From an uncultured Pelagibacteraceae bacterium (lineage in GTDB: Bacteria > Pseudomonadota > Alphaproteobacteria > Pelagibacterales > Pelagibacteraceae): a stretch of 41,655 nt of DNA. Every line of letters begins with the position of its first letter. The first letter of the stretch is position 1. A program made the position numbers and the translations under genes. The notes beneath the pieces were generated by a model. That model saw nothing but the letters and a program-made list of their open reading frames with translations, was not told where the DNA came from and did no database searches. The DNA lies in assembly GCA_902609705.1 (NCBI GenBank), contig CACLSX010000006.1, positions 1 through 41,655 on the forward strand. The letters run 5' to 3'. Below are positions 15,714 through 24,950 of this stretch, one piece after another.

Positions 15714-16509
15714 ATTTTTGCCAAATAGATCTTTCCTCTAGAACACTTATCAATTTATCCGCATGGTCTTCTGAAGATGAAAGTTTTTTGGCAAGCCATC
15801 CTTTAGACTTTTCAAATTTTTTAATTTCAACATCTTCACCAAATTTTTCTCTCAATATCTGTTCTGCATTCCCTATTCCATCTATCAAACCAAGTTTTAA
15901 GGATGTTTTGCCAGACCAAAATTCTCCAGAAAAAAGTTCAACATCAGTTTTGTTTAATTTTGTTGATCTACTTTCTTCTACAACATTAATAAATTCTTGG
16001 TGAAGTTCCAGTTGAATATTTTTTAATCTTAGAATGTCCTCTTCTTTCTCGTCTAAAAAAGGATCTAGAGTACTTTTATTTTTTCCAGCTGTATAAACCC
16101 TTCTTTGAACTCCGATTTTTTGAATTAAATCTTTAAAACCAAAAGAAGAATAAATCACTCCTATTGATCCGATTATAGAACTTGCATTAGCATAAATCTC
16201 ATCACCTGCGCATGCAATTAAATAGCCTCCAGATGCTGCAACATCTTCTGCAAAAACTATTACTTTTTTTTTGTTTTTCTTAGATTGTTCTCTAATAAAT
16301 TTATATATTAGATGTGATTGAACGGGTGAACCACCTGGTGAATTAATTGAAATTGCAACAGCCTCTGCTTTTTTTACTGAAAAAGCTTTTTTTATCATTT
16401 CTTCTTGAGAGGAATATTCTATTCCTTGTTTGAACTTTCCGACATTTCCAATGACGCCCGTAAGTCTTAAATGACTAACAATTTTTTTTTTTTTAAAAAA
16501 TGAAAACAT
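15703..16509 (-). CDS. S49 family serine peptidase (SppA/SohB-like)
   Basis: This 268-residue protein is the size of the short, single-domain members of peptidase family S49, which clear signal peptides or membrane protein fragments. Motifs visible are [15 protein letters not shown] (oxyanion loop, about 51-65), [17 protein letters not shown] with nucleophile Ser93, SIIGSIGVI, and [11 protein letters not shown] with general base Lys145. The N-terminus is [16 protein letters not shown] without a convincing membrane anchor, unlike SppA or SohB, so it may be soluble or held peripherally. It is the first gene of the glyQ-glyS-ppdK unit and is divergent from ispB across 108 AT-rich bases. Confidence 0.9.
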   Translation of the reverse strand: MFSFFKKKKIVSHLRLTGVIGNVGKFKQGIEYSSQEEMIKKAFSVKKAEAVAISINSPGGSPVQSHLIYKFIREQSKKNKKKVIVFAEDVAASGGYLIACAGDEIYANASSIIGSIGVIYSSFGFKDLIQKIGVQRRVYTAGKNKSTLDPFLDEKEEDILRLKNIQLELHQEFINVVEESRSTKLNKTDVELFSGEFWSGKTSLKLGLIDGIGNAEQILREKFGEDVEIKKFEKSKGWLAKKLSSSEDHADKLISVLEERSIWQKYGF

Positions 16510-16617
16510 ACAAATGATTATAAAAATTTTAATTAATTATAAAGCTACTTATAGTTGAAGAAATAGGTGCGTCAATTGATAAGTATATTAATAAACTTAA
16601 TGTAATATTTTGAATTT

Positions 16618-17631
16618 ATGGGTTCAGTAGTTCAATTAAAAAAGCAAATAACTAATGCATATACAGATTTAGTAAATTCTGTTGATGAAAAACTAAGTTT
16701 AGTTGAAGACAAAATTTCTTATAAATTAGATAGTAAAGTTGAGCTTGTTAAAGAAATGACAGCTTACCACATGACTAGTGGAGGTAAAAGATTAAGAGCA
16801 TTGCTTACTTTGGAGTGTGCTAAATTGTGTGGATATACAAAAGGTAGTAGAGATGTGAACCTAGCTGCATGTGTTGAACTTATACACGCAGCAACTCTTA
16901 TGCATGATGATGTAATTGACAGCGCAGATTTAAGAAGAGGAAAAAAAACTACAAATAAAATTTGGGGAAATCAGTCATCAATTCTTGTTGGGGACTATTT
17001 ATTAAGTAGATGTTTTGAAATGATGGTTGAGGATGGAAGTATCGAAGTATTAAAACTTTTATCTTCTACATCATCAACTATTGCTCAAGGAGAAGTTTTG
17101 CAATTACAACATAAAGGTGACTCTGAAATTTTAGAAGAAACATACTTGAATATAATTTCTTCTAAAACAGCAGCTTTATTTTCAGCATCATCAAAAGTTG
17201 GATCGATAATTACTGATAAAGACAATAAATTTAAAGATGCACTAGAATTCTATGGAAAGAACCTTGGATTAACATTTCAGATTGCAGATGATACACTTGA
17301 CTATAACTCAGATTTAAAAATGTTTGGTAAAGAGATAGGGAAAGATTTCTTTGAGGGCAAAGTAACTCTCCCTATTATTCTATTAAACCAAAAATTATCT
17401 TCAGATGAAAAATTAGTTTTAAAAAAAATATTTGAACAAAATTTCAGATCTAAAGATCAATTTGACTATGTGCTTAAGTTAGTAAAAAAATATAATATAA
17501 TTAGTGAGTGTTACAAAAAAGCGGAACACTATATAAGTTTAGCGTCAAATTCATTAAGTATATTTCAAGATTGTGAAGAAAAAACTATACTTAAAAATTT
17601 AACTGCTTTTAGTATTAATAGAAAATTTTAA
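16618..17631 (+). CDS. ispB: IspB-type polyprenyl diphosphate synthase (long chain, quinone side chain)
   Basis: This trans-prenyltransferase of 337 residues elongates farnesyl diphosphate with isopentenyl diphosphate for ubiquinone side chains. The first Asp-rich motif is LMHDDVIDSADLRRG (Asp97, Asp98, Asp101), and the second is FQIADDTLDY in the C-terminal half. GGKRLRALL precedes the first motif, as usual. A DDxxD motif preceded by small residues, together with the full length, fits long-chain synthases of the IspB/octaprenyl type rather than the short-chain IspA encoded at 21277-22146. Chain length cannot be read from the sequence alone. The gene is convergent with pdxH, and the two stop codons share a TTAA. 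Confidence 0.93.
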   Translation: MGSVVQLKKQITNAYTDLVNSVDEKLSLVEDKISYKLDSKVELVKEMTAYHMTSGGKRLRALLTLECAKLCGYTKGSRDVNLAACVELIHAATLMHDDVIDSADLRRGKKTTNKIWGNQSSILVGDYLLSRCFEMMVEDGSIEVLKLLSSTSSTIAQGEVLQLQHKGDSEILEETYLNIISSKTAALFSASSKVGSIITDKDNKFKDALEFYGKNLGLTFQIADDTLDYNSDLKMFGKEIGKDFFEGKVTLPIILLNQKLSSDEKLVLKKIFEQNFRSKDQFDYVLKLVKKYNIISECYKKAEHYISLASNSLSIFQDCEEKTILKNLTAFSINRKF

Positions 17632-18251
17632 GGTGATAAGAGAATTTTTTTCCAAGCATTATCTTCTTTAATATATTTTAATCTTTCGTGAATTCTATTT
17701 TCACCATCTAACCAAAATTCAATTTCGTGGTGTTTTAACCTCCAGCCTGACCAATGATCAGGTCTTGGAACATTATTTTCATCTTTATAGAGATCTTTAA
17801 ATTTTTTTATTGATTGGTATAGTTCTTCTCTATCTTTTAAAATTGAGCTTTGATTTGAGGCCCAAGCACCAATTCTACTTCCATAACTTCTGGAATTATA
17901 ATAATTATCTGCTTCATCATCTGAAACTTTTTCAGCGGTACCAACTATACGGATTTGTCTGAGTAAACTTTTCCAATGAAAGCACATTGAAATTTTTGGA
18001 TTACGCTTGATAGAACTTCCTTTATTGCTATTAAAGTTAGTGTAAAAGACAAACCCGTCTTCTCCATAATCTTTGAGTAATACCATTCTTACATTCGGAT
18101 AACCTTTTTCGTCAATAGTGCCTAGAGCTAATGCATTTGGATCATTTATTTCAGTTTTCTTTGCCTCTTTATACCATTCAGTGAATAATAATATTGGATT
18201 ATCAAGTTCAAGAAAGCATTTATCTAATCCTAAAGAATTTTTTTCGTTCAT
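17628..18251 (-). CDS. pdxH: PdxH, pyridoxamine 5'-phosphate oxidase
   Basis: This FMN enzyme oxidises pyridoxine or pyridoxamine 5'-phosphate to pyridoxal 5'-phosphate. The 207-residue length is typical. Conserved elements are PNVRMVLLKDYGEDGFVFYT (FMN binding), NSNKGSSIKRNPKISMCFHW, RQIRIVGTAEKVS, SRSYGSRIGAWASNQSS, and the C-terminal WSGWRLKHHEIEFWLDGENR then IHERLKY and W-K-KILLSP. All substrate-binding stretches are intact. It is divergent from aroC with 32 bases between start codons. Its stop overlaps the stop of ispB. Confidence 0.97.
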   Translation of the reverse strand: MNEKNSLGLDKCFLELDNPILLFTEWYKEAKKTEINDPNALALGTIDEKGYPNVRMVLLKDYGEDGFVFYTNFNSNKGSSIKRNPKISMCFHWKSLLRQIRIVGTAEKVSDDEADNYYNSRSYGSRIGAWASNQSSILKDREELYQSIKKFKDLYKDENNVPRPDHWSGWRLKHHEIEFWLDGENRIHERLKYIKEDNAWKKILLSP

Positions 18252-18283
18252 AATTTAACCAAAATAATTTATATAATAATATA

Positions 18284-19369
18284 ATGTCTTTTAATACATT
18301 TGGAAAATTTTTTCGATTTACTACATGGGGTGAGTCTCACGGTCCAGCAATTGGATGTGTTGTTGATGGATGTCCTCCAAATATTAAGCTTAATATGATA
18401 GACATTCAATTAGAATTAAATAAAAGAAAGCCTGGTCAGTCTAAATTCACAACTCAAAGACAAGAGGATGATAAAGTGGAAATTTTATCAGGAACATTTG
18501 AGGGCAAAACAACTGGTACGCCTATCTCAATGATTATTTTCAATAAAGATATGCGTTCTAAGGATTATAAAAATATTAAAGATAAATTTAGACCTGGTCA
18601 TGCTGATTACACATATTTTAAAAAATATGGAATTAGAGATTATAGAGGTGGAGGTAGACAGTCAGCAAGAGAGACTGCATCAAGAGTAGCAGCAGGAGCA
18701 ATAGCAAAACAAGTTTTGCAAAATATTATTGGGAAAAAATACAGTGTAATTGGAGCAGTAACACAATTAGGAATACTAGGATGTGACACAGAAAAATGGA
18801 ATGACAAATTCATTGCAAAAAACCCCCTATTTTGTCCTGATAAAACAGTTTTAAAATTATGGGAAAAATATTTACTCGGGATAAGAAAAGCTGGCTCATC
18901 TTGTGGAGCTATTATTGAAGTAAGAGCAAGAGGTGTCCCTGTTGGATTAGGAGCTCCAATTTATTCTAAGTTAGATATGGATTTGGCATCAGCTATGATG
19001 AGTATTAATGCTGTAAAAGGAGTTAACATTGGATCTGGAATGAACTCTGCTCAACTTTCTGGTGAACAAAATTCTGATGAAATGTCTCAAACAGGAAAGA
19101 AAACAAAATTTAAATCAAATAATGCAGGAGGAATTCTTGGAGGAATTTCTAGTGGTCAAGAAATAATAGTTTCATTTGCAGTAAAACCAACTTCATCAAT
19201 TCTTTCTCAAAGAAAAACAATTAATAAATTTGGAAAAAATACTTCAATTTCTGTTAAAGGTAGACATGATCCTTGTGTAGGTATTAGAGCAGTTCCTATA
19301 GGTGAAGCAATGATGCATTGTGTAATTCTTGATCATTACTTAATGAATAAAGCTCAATGTGGTAATTAA
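18284..19369 (+). CDS. aroC: AroC, chorismate synthase
   Basis: This is the last step of the shikimate pathway, EPSP to chorismate, with reduced FMN. The 361-residue protein shows the standard family blocks: [20 protein letters not shown] near the N-terminus, [20 protein letters not shown] followed by [35 protein letters not shown], and [19 protein letters not shown] near the C-terminus. It starts 32 bases from the divergent pdxH start and ends with a TAA that overlaps the stop of dxs on the other strand. It appears to be transcribed alone. Confidence 0.98.
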   Translation: MSFNTFGKFFRFTTWGESHGPAIGCVVDGCPPNIKLNMIDIQLELNKRKPGQSKFTTQRQEDDKVEILSGTFEGKTTGTPISMIIFNKDMRSKDYKNIKDKFRPGHADYTYFKKYGIRDYRGGGRQSARETASRVAAGAIAKQVLQNIIGKKYSVIGAVTQLGILGCDTEKWNDKFIAKNPLFCPDKTVLKLWEKYLLGIRKAGSSCGAIIEVRARGVPVGLGAPIYSKLDMDLASAMMSINAVKGVNIGSGMNSAQLSGEQNSDEMSQTGKKTKFKSNNAGGILGGISSGQEIIVSFAVKPTSSILSQRKTINKFGKNTSISVKGRHDPCVGIRAVPIGEAMMHCVILDHYLMNKAQCGN

Positions 19370-21276
19370 TTTGTTTTTTTAATCACGACTTTAGAATTTA
19401 GAGTTTCTAAAACTTTCTCTTCAATAGATTTAGCATCTAAACCGGCCTCTTTATACATTTGTTCAGGTTTGTCTTGGTCCAAAAATTTATCAGGCAAAAT
19501 CATTGATCTAAATTTTAAATTATTATCCAATAAATTCTTTTCATTTAAGAAATGATTTACATGTGCTCCAAAGCCTCCAATAGAACCCTCTTCCAATGTA
19601 ATTAGCACTTCATGATTTGTTGCAACTTGCCACATGAGATTTTCATCCAGAGGTTTTGCAAATCTAGCATCAATAATTGTTGGATTAATTCCCATTTTTT
19701 TTAAACTTTCTTCAGCAAATAAGCATTCTTTTAATCTGTTTCCAAAACTTACTAAGGCAACTTTCTTTCCTTCTCTTATAACTCTTGCTTTTCCAATATC
19801 TATTTTTTCGTTGATGTCGGGTAATTCTAAACCTACTCCATTTCCCCTTGGATATCTAAATGCACATGGTTTATTATTAATATCTACTGAGGTATTAATC
19901 ATTCTTACCAATTCTGCTTCATCACTTGCTGCCATAACAATAAAATTAGGTAAAGTTGATAAATATGTAATATCAAAAGCACCTGCATGAGTGGCTCCAT
20001 CGGCACCGACTAAACCAGCTCTATCAATTGCAAATCTTACTGGTAAACTTTGAATTGCAACGTCATGAACTACCTGATCATAAGCTCTTTGTAAAAATGT
20101 TGAATAAATTGCTGCATAAGGCTTATAACCTTCCGTGGCTAAACCTGCAGCAAAAGTAACTGCATGTTGTTCAGCGATTCCAACATCAAAAGTTCTATCA
20201 GGGAAAACTTTACTAAATGCATCCATTCCTGTCCCAGACGGCATAGCAGCAGTTATACCTACAATTTTACTGTCTTTCTTTGCATGCTCTATTAATGTAT
20301 TTGCAAATACCTTTGTAAAAGCAGGAGATTTAGTTGTTGATTTTTGTTGAACTCCAGTTAGAACATCAAATTTTGTAACTCCGTGATACTTGTCATCAGA
20401 TTTTTCAGCAAAACTATATCCTTTGCCTTTTTGAGTTTTTATATGAATTAGTATTGGACCATTATGATTACTTTCTTTTGCGTTTTTTAAAATTGGCAAT
20501 AGAACATCTAAATCATGACCATCAATTGGACCAACATAATAAAAACCTAATGAATTAAATAATGTACCACCTGTGACAGCGGATCTCAAAAAATCTTCAG
20601 CCTTCCCAGCCTTTTTGCTAAATCTTTTTGAAAAGGATGAAATAATCATTTTAACCGTTTCTCTAAAACTAAAATAAATCTTACCTGAAAAAATTTTAGC
20701 AAGATAAGATTTCATTGCGCCAACTGGTTTTGCAATTGACATATCATTGTCATTCAAAATTACGATCATTTTTGTTTTTGAGTCTCCAGCATTATTCATA
20801 GCTTCATATGCCATTCCTGCACTCATTGCACCGTCACCAATAACTGCTATAACCTGATCTGATTTATTTGATAATTTATTTGCTGTTGCAATGCCAAGTC
20901 CAGCAGAAATAGAAGTAGAACTATGAGCTGCACCAAAGGGATCAAATTCACTTTCTGATCGCTTTGTAAAACCAGATAATCCGCTTCCTTGTCGTAAAGT
21001 TCGTATTTTATCTTTTCTTCCTGTTAAAATTTTATGAGGGTATGATTGATGACCAACATCCCATATCAATTTATCCTTTGGAGTGTCAAAAACATGGTGA
21101 AGTGCTACTGTTAATTCTACAACACCTAAGCCTGCACCTAGATGACCACCTGTTTTTGAAACAGCATCAATCATTTCGCTTCTTACTTCTTCTGATAGAA
21201 CTTTTAATTCTTCATTATTTAGTTTTTTTATATCTAAAGGAAAATTAATATTATTTAAATATTTATAATTTTGCAT
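19366..21276 (-). CDS. dxs: Dxs, 1-deoxy-D-xylulose-5-phosphate synthase
   Basis: This thiamine diphosphate enzyme opens the MEP isoprenoid pathway by joining pyruvate and glyceraldehyde 3-phosphate. The 636-residue protein has [18 protein letters not shown], the [18 protein letters not shown]hDP-binding motif with the trailing [17 protein letters not shown], and the transketolase central domain [17 protein letters not shown] and [18 protein letters not shown]. The C-terminal transketolase domain follows with VTLEEGS-type [12 protein letters not shown]. It is last in the xseB-ispA-dxs run, beginning at the base after the ispA stop. This order is conserved in many proteobacteria and ties precursor supply to prenyl chain synthesis. 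Confidence 0.98.
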   Translation of the reverse strand: MQNYKYLNNINFPLDIKKLNNEELKVLSEEVRSEMIDAVSKTGGHLGAGLGVVELTVALHHVFDTPKDKLIWDVGHQSYPHKILTGRKDKIRTLRQGSGLSGFTKRSESEFDPFGAAHSSTSISAGLGIATANKLSNKSDQVIAVIGDGAMSAGMAYEAMNNAGDSKTKMIVILNDNDMSIAKPVGAMKSYLAKIFSGKIYFSFRETVKMIISSFSKRFSKKAGKAEDFLRSAVTGGTLFNSLGFYYVGPIDGHDLDVLLPILKNAKESNHNGPILIHIKTQKGKGYSFAEKSDDKYHGVTKFDVLTGVQQKSTTKSPAFTKVFANTLIEHAKKDSKIVGITAAMPSGTGMDAFSKVFPDRTFDVGIAEQHAVTFAAGLATEGYKPYAAIYSTFLQRAYDQVVHDVAIQSLPVRFAIDRAGLVGADGATHAGAFDITYLSTLPNFIVMAASDEAELVRMINTSVDINNKPCAFRYPRGNGVGLELPDINEKIDIGKARVIREGKKVALVSFGNRLKECLFAEESLKKMGINPTIIDARFAKPLDENLMWQVATNHEVLITLEEGSIGGFGAHVNHFLNEKNLLDNNLKFRSMILPDKFLDQDKPEQMYKEAGLDAKSIEEKVLETLNSKVVIKKTN

Positions 21277-22146
21277 TTATTTATTTCTACTTAATATAAA
21301 TTCAATTGTCTCTTTTAAATCACTAGCATTATTTCCATAGCTAACTAAACTATTAAATATTTCTTTTTTTAGTTTTGAAGCATATTTAATAGCATTTTTA
21401 TATCCTAGTAAACTTATTAATGTTGCTTTTCCCCTTTTTGAATCTTTATTTGTTTTTTTTCCTGCAGTTTTTGATGTACTGCTATAATCAATTAAATCAT
21501 CTGCAATTTGAAAAAGTAAACCAATTTTTTCACCAATAATTGAAAATTTTTTTGTTTGATCTTTTTTATTTGTCAAAATAACTGGAGACAAACAGCTGAA
21601 TGAAAATAATTTTCCAGTCTTTTTAATCTCCATATCTATAACTTTTTGTTTAGAAACTTTTTTTCTTTCATAATTTAAATCCAAAAATTGACCTCCGGCT
21701 ATTCCTTGGTGTCCTGATGATTGAGATATTAGATTTATTAGGGAAATTTTTTTATTGTTATTTATATTAAACTTTGGATCAGATAAAATTTCAAAAGCTA
21801 ATGTCAAAAGGGAGTTTCCAGCTAAAACTGCTGTTGATTCTCCAAATTTTTTATGTGTAGTCAATTTACCTCTTCTAATATCATCATCATCCATACACGG
21901 TAAATCGTCATGTATTAGTGAATAGGCGTGTATACATTCAACAGCTGAACTTAAATATAAAAGATATTTTTTTTCTACATTAAAAATTTTTCCAACATCA
22001 AAAATAAGCTTTGATCTTATTTTTTTTCCTCCAGGAAATAAACCATATTTAATAGGTATAATTAGATCTGTTTTTTTTTGTTTTGCTAAGTAATTTTTTA
22101 AAAATTTATTTACTTCATTAACAGTTTTAACTAATTTTTTTTTCAT
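21277..22146 (-). CDS. ispA: IspA, short-chain (farnesyl/geranylgeranyl) diphosphate synthase
   Basis: The 289-residue trans-prenyltransferase has the first Asp-rich motif HDDLPCMDDDDIRRG (Asp80, Asp81 and Asp86), in which two extra residues sit between the aspartates, as in bacterial type FPP synthases. The second motif is FQIADDLIDYSSTSKTAGKK. GGKKIRSKL replaces the usual GGKRLRP. It condenses DMAPP and IPP to farnesyl diphosphate, which feeds IspB (16618-17631) and undecaprenyl synthesis. It overlaps xseB by 4 bases (ATGA) and abuts dxs, giving a tight xseB-ispA-dxs operon. Confidence 0.94.
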   Translation of the reverse strand: MKKKLVKTVNEVNKFLKNYLAKQKKTDLIIPIKYGLFPGGKKIRSKLIFDVGKIFNVEKKYLLYLSSAVECIHAYSLIHDDLPCMDDDDIRRGKLTTHKKFGESTAVLAGNSLLTLAFEILSDPKFNINNNKKISLINLISQSSGHQGIAGGQFLDLNYERKKVSKQKVIDMEIKKTGKLFSFSCLSPVILTNKKDQTKKFSIIGEKIGLLFQIADDLIDYSSTSKTAGKKTNKDSKRGKATLISLLGYKNAIKYASKLKKEIFNSLVSYGNNASDLKETIEFILSRNK

Positions 22147-22382
22147 TTTTTTTTTGAGGTTAATTCTCCTATTTTTAGCTTAGTACTTTCAGATATATTT
22201 TTTGAGTCCTTTTGAAATTTTTTCTCTATTATATTGTTTAACTTTATTAAATATTGATAATCTTCAATGGATTCTTCCAAATTTTTTTTATTTTCTAATT
22301 TTTGAATTAAACGATCTGCTATATCTGTGAGTTCACTCAAAGATTTTAATTCAATATCATCTGGCAAAATTTTTTCATTCAT
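22143..22382 (-). CDS. xseB: XseB, exonuclease VII small subunit
   Basis: This 79-residue acidic, all-helical protein contains ELKSLSELTDIADRLIQKLE, then NLEESIEDYQYLIKLNNIIE and a Lys-rich tail. The pattern of a first helix ending in L-E, then L-E-E-S-I-x-x-Y-x-x-x, is that of exonuclease VII small subunits, which bind XseA to degrade single-stranded DNA. Position directly before ispA and dxs is the classic place for xseB and is strong support. The xseA partner is not in the window. The start codon is only 20 bases from the divergent tsaC start. Confidence 0.88.
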   Translation of the reverse strand: MNEKILPDDIELKSLSELTDIADRLIQKLENKKNLEESIEDYQYLIKLNNIIEKKFQKDSKNISESTKLKIGELTSKKK

Positions 22383-22402
22383 ATAATAGTTTGTAATATT
22401 AT
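22383..22402. promoter_or_regulatory. 20-base divergent spacer between xseB and tsaC
   Basis: The whole spacer (ATAATAGTTTGTAATATTAT) is A/T apart from two G. TATTAT reads toward xseB and TAATAT or TATTAT toward tsaC, each within a few bases of the respective ATG. If these are -10 elements, both messages would be nearly leaderless. The motif calls are weak because of base composition; the short spacing itself is certain. Confidence 0.3.
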
Positions 22403-23338
22403 ATGAAAATTAATGATTCAAATATTAAAAAAGCAGTAAAATATTTAAATAATAACGAATGTATTGGAATACCTACAGAAACTGTCTATGGATTAGCTGC
22501 TAATGCCTATTCTGATAAAGGCACTAAAAAAATATTTAAATTAAAAGGAAGACCTTCTGATAACCCCTTAATAGTTCATTACTACAATATTAAAGATTTG
22601 GAAAAAGATTGTGAGACAAATACTTTGTTTTATAAACTTTATAATTCATTATGCCCTGGACCAATTACCTTCATATTAAAACTAAAAAATGAAAGCAAAA
22701 TTTCAAAAAACGTTACTAATGACAAAAAAACGTTAGGTGTAAGATTTCCAAGTCACCGAACCGCTAGAATATTATTAAAATCTTTAAAATATCCTTTAGC
22801 GGCACCAAGTGCAAATATTTCTGAGGGAATAAGTCCAGTGACAAAAGATGATGTATATGATGAATTTGGTGAAAAAATTAAATTTATTCTAGAAGGTGGA
22901 AGATCAAAAGTCGGTGTTGAGTCTACAATAATAAGTTTAGTAAAAAAACCCCAAATTTTAAGATTGGGAGGTTTAGATATTTCTGTATTAAAAAAAAAAT
23001 TAAAAATAAATTTAAAAACTAAATTGCATGGTAAAAACAATATAAATTCTCCAGGAAGAGGGAGGGTTCATTATTCGCCAGGTATACCCATTAGATTGAA
23101 CGCAATTAAAATAAAAAAAGATGAGGCTTTTATTCTAATCAAGAAGAAAAAAGAAAATAATAAGAATTATTTTTATTTAAGTAAGACAAATAATTTAATG
23201 GAGAGTAGTAAAAATTTGTATAAAACATTAAGAAAAATTAAGAAGTTGGGTTACAGAAAAATAGCTGTGCAAAAAATACCAAACCGAAACTTTGGATTAG
23301 TGATTAACGATAGACTTCTTAGAGCATCAAAAAAATGA
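22403..23338 (+). CDS. tsaC: TsaC/Sua5, threonylcarbamoyl-AMP synthase
   Basis: This protein makes L-threonylcarbamoyladenylate for the t6A modification of ANN-decoding tRNAs. It is a 311-residue long form: an N-terminal YrdC domain (about 1-195) with GIPTETVYGLAANAY, KIFKLKGRPSDNPLIVHYY, LGVRFPSH and APSANISEGISP, followed by a C-terminal Sua5 domain (SPGRGRVHYSP at about 213-223, then a variable Lys-rich region). The long form is like Sua5 rather than E. coli TsaC, so sua5 would be an equally good symbol. It overlaps the downstream ABC ATPase by ATGA (23335-23338), so the three genes are likely cotranscribed although functionally unrelated. Confidence 0.94.
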   Translation: MKINDSNIKKAVKYLNNNECIGIPTETVYGLAANAYSDKGTKKIFKLKGRPSDNPLIVHYYNIKDLEKDCETNTLFYKLYNSLCPGPITFILKLKNESKISKNVTNDKKTLGVRFPSHRTARILLKSLKYPLAAPSANISEGISPVTKDDVYDEFGEKIKFILEGGRSKVGVESTIISLVKKPQILRLGGLDISVLKKKLKINLKTKLHGKNNINSPGRGRVHYSPGIPIRLNAIKIKKDEAFILIKKKKENNKNYFYLSKTNNLMESSKNLYKTLRKIKKLGYRKIAVQKIPNRNFGLVINDRLLRASKK

Positions 23339-24072
23339 AAAATTTAGTCGAAGTAAAAAATATTAAAAAAAATTATGGAAAGAATGAGGCTGTAAAAGGT
23401 ATAAGCTTTAACATAAAAGAAAACGAAATTTTAGGCCTATTAGGTCCAAATGGCTCAGGCAAAACAACCACCATTGGTATGTTGTTAGGACTTCTGAAAC
23501 CAACTAGTGGAGAAATTTTGATAAATGGTCAAAAATTGGAGGGAAATAGAATTGAAATCTTGGAACAAATAAACTTCATATCTCCATATATTGAATTACC
23601 AAAAAAACTTACGGTTAAACAAAATCTAACCGTTTATGGAAAATTATACAAAATAAATAATATTAATGAGAAGATTGAATTTTTATCAGAAAAATTAAGA
23701 TTGGGAGGATTGCTTAATAACATTACAGGTGAATTATCATCTGGACAAAAAAATAGAGTTAGTTTGGCAAAAGCATTAATCAATGAACCAAAAGTATTGC
23801 TATTAGATGAACCAACCGCATCATTAGATCCAGAAGTAGGTGATTTTGTTAGATCTTTTTTGGAAGAATACAAAAAAGAAAAAAAAATATCTATACTTCT
23901 TGCCTCTCATAATATGAATGAAGTCACTAGACTTTGTAAGTCAATTCTAATGATGAAAGATGGAATTATAATCGATAAAGGAAATCCTGAAGAATTAATC
24001 AGTAAACATGGCAGAAAAAACCTTGAAGAAGTTTTTTTAAAATTATCTAGGAGTAAAAATGAGCTTAACTAG
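23335..24072 (+). CDS. ABC transporter ATP-binding protein (ABC-2 type exporter)
   Basis: This 245-residue nucleotide-binding domain has Walker A GPNGSGKTT at 37-45, signature LSSGQKNRVSLAKAL, Walker B VLLLDEPTASLDPE, and the switch His in ASHNMNEVTRL. The sequence after Walker A (MLLGLLKPTSGEILINGQ) and the short C-terminus fit the drug/polysaccharide ABC-2 exporter ATPases (CcmA/NodI-like). The permease gene overlaps its end by 14 bases and is its obvious partner. The substrate is unknown. The signature has Ser-Ser-Gly-Gln, within the normal range. Confidence 0.93.
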   Translation: MKNLVEVKNIKKNYGKNEAVKGISFNIKENEILGLLGPNGSGKTTTIGMLLGLLKPTSGEILINGQKLEGNRIEILEQINFISPYIELPKKLTVKQNLTVYGKLYKINNINEKIEFLSEKLRLGGLLNNITGELSSGQKNRVSLAKALINEPKVLLLDEPTASLDPEVGDFVRSFLEEYKKEKKISILLASHNMNEVTRLCKSILMMKDGIIIDKGNPEELISKHGRKNLEEVFLKLSRSKNELN

Positions 24073-24850
24073 AATGTATGGTCTTTTTTTAAGACATTTT
24101 TATTTAATTACCAGATCTTTCCCAAGGATTTTGGATCTTGTTTATTGGCCGACTATTCAAATTACATTGTGGGGATTCATCTCAAATTTTTTTGCTACAC
24201 ATACAACATATTATAATAATGCAGTTGGAGTTATATTAACTTGCGCAATCCTTTATGATTTTCTTTTTAGAACTAGTATTGGATTTAATATGCTATTTCT
24301 TGAGGAAATTTGGAGCAGAAACTTTACAAATTTATTTATTGCGCCAATGAAAATTGGTGAAATATTAACTTCACTTGTTGCTACAGCTTTAATAAGAGCG
24401 CTTATAGGTTTAATACCAGCAGTACTTTTAACTTCTCCATTGTTTGGTATTTCTATTTTAGATTTAGGAATATTTTTATTCTTTTTATTTTTGAGTCTAT
24501 ATTTATTTGGAATAACGCTTGGCATCCTCGTATCAGCAGGTCTATTAAGATATGGACCCTCTTTTGAAAATATAGCATGGTCTACAATGTTTTTATTAGC
24601 TCCGTTTGGATGCATATATTATCCAATAGAAATTTTGCCAGAAGTGTTTCAAAAAATAGCATACTTATTGCCATTGGTATATATTTTCGAAGAAGCAAGA
24701 AATATTTTGATTAATCAAACTGTAGATATTCAAAATATCTATAATGCATTTATGTGGAATGGGGTTTACTTTGTATTATCAATTGCATTATTCTATTATT
24801 CTTTCCATGTTGCAAAAAAAAAAGGAACGCTTATTAATATGGGGGAATAG
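24059..24850 (+). CDS. ABC-2 type transporter permease
   Basis: This 263-residue inner-membrane protein has about six hydrophobic helices. It starts MSLTRMYGLFLRHFYLITRS and has SFPRILDLVYWPTIQITLWG before the first helix, a pattern typical of NodJ/ABC-2 exporter permeases. The helices run to about residue 250, with YYPIEILPEVFQKIAYLLPL forming the conserved re-entrant stretch before the last helices. It forms the exporter with the ATPase overlapping it upstream. The TAG stop ends at 24850, directly against the 3' CCA end of tRNA-Arg on the other strand, so there is no spacer between them. The substrate is unknown. Confidence 0.92.
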   Translation: MSLTRMYGLFLRHFYLITRSFPRILDLVYWPTIQITLWGFISNFFATHTTYYNNAVGVILTCAILYDFLFRTSIGFNMLFLEEIWSRNFTNLFIAPMKIGEILTSLVATALIRALIGLIPAVLLTSPLFGISILDLGIFLFFLFLSLYLFGITLGILVSAGLLRYGPSFENIAWSTMFLLAPFGCIYYPIEILPEVFQKIAYLLPLVYIFEEARNILINQTVDIQNIYNAFMWNGVYFVLSIALFYYSFHVAKKKGTLINMGE

Positions 24851-24927
24851 TGGTGCGCCCGCAAGGAGTCGAACCCTGAACCTCCAGAGCCGAAATCTGG
24901 CGCTCTATCCAGTTGAGCTACGAACGC
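24851..24927 (-). tRNA. tRNA-Arg (anticodon TCG)
   Basis: On the minus strand the gene starts GCGTTCGTAGCTCAACTGG and ends GGGCGCACCA with encoded CCA. The acceptor stem GCGTTCG/CGGGCGC has two G-U pairs. The anticodon stem CCAGA/TCTGG encloses TTTCGGC, giving anticodon TCG, which reads CGA and probably other CGN codons. GGTTCGACTC is the T-loop region. The length is 77 bases. It abuts the permease stop codon and ends 23 bases from the divergent rluD start. Confidence 0.96.
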
Positions 24928-24950
24928 ATACTAATTTAATATAGTAATTT

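Noticed and set aside
16510..16617. A glycine riboswitch before the peptidase-glyQ-glyS-ppdK unit
   Set aside because: The 108-base spacer is almost pure A/T and lacks the conserved G-rich aptamer core.
24744..24944. Plus-strand 66-residue frame spanning the permease end and tRNA-Arg
   Set aside because: Half of it is the complement of the tRNA and the rest is out of frame with the permease.
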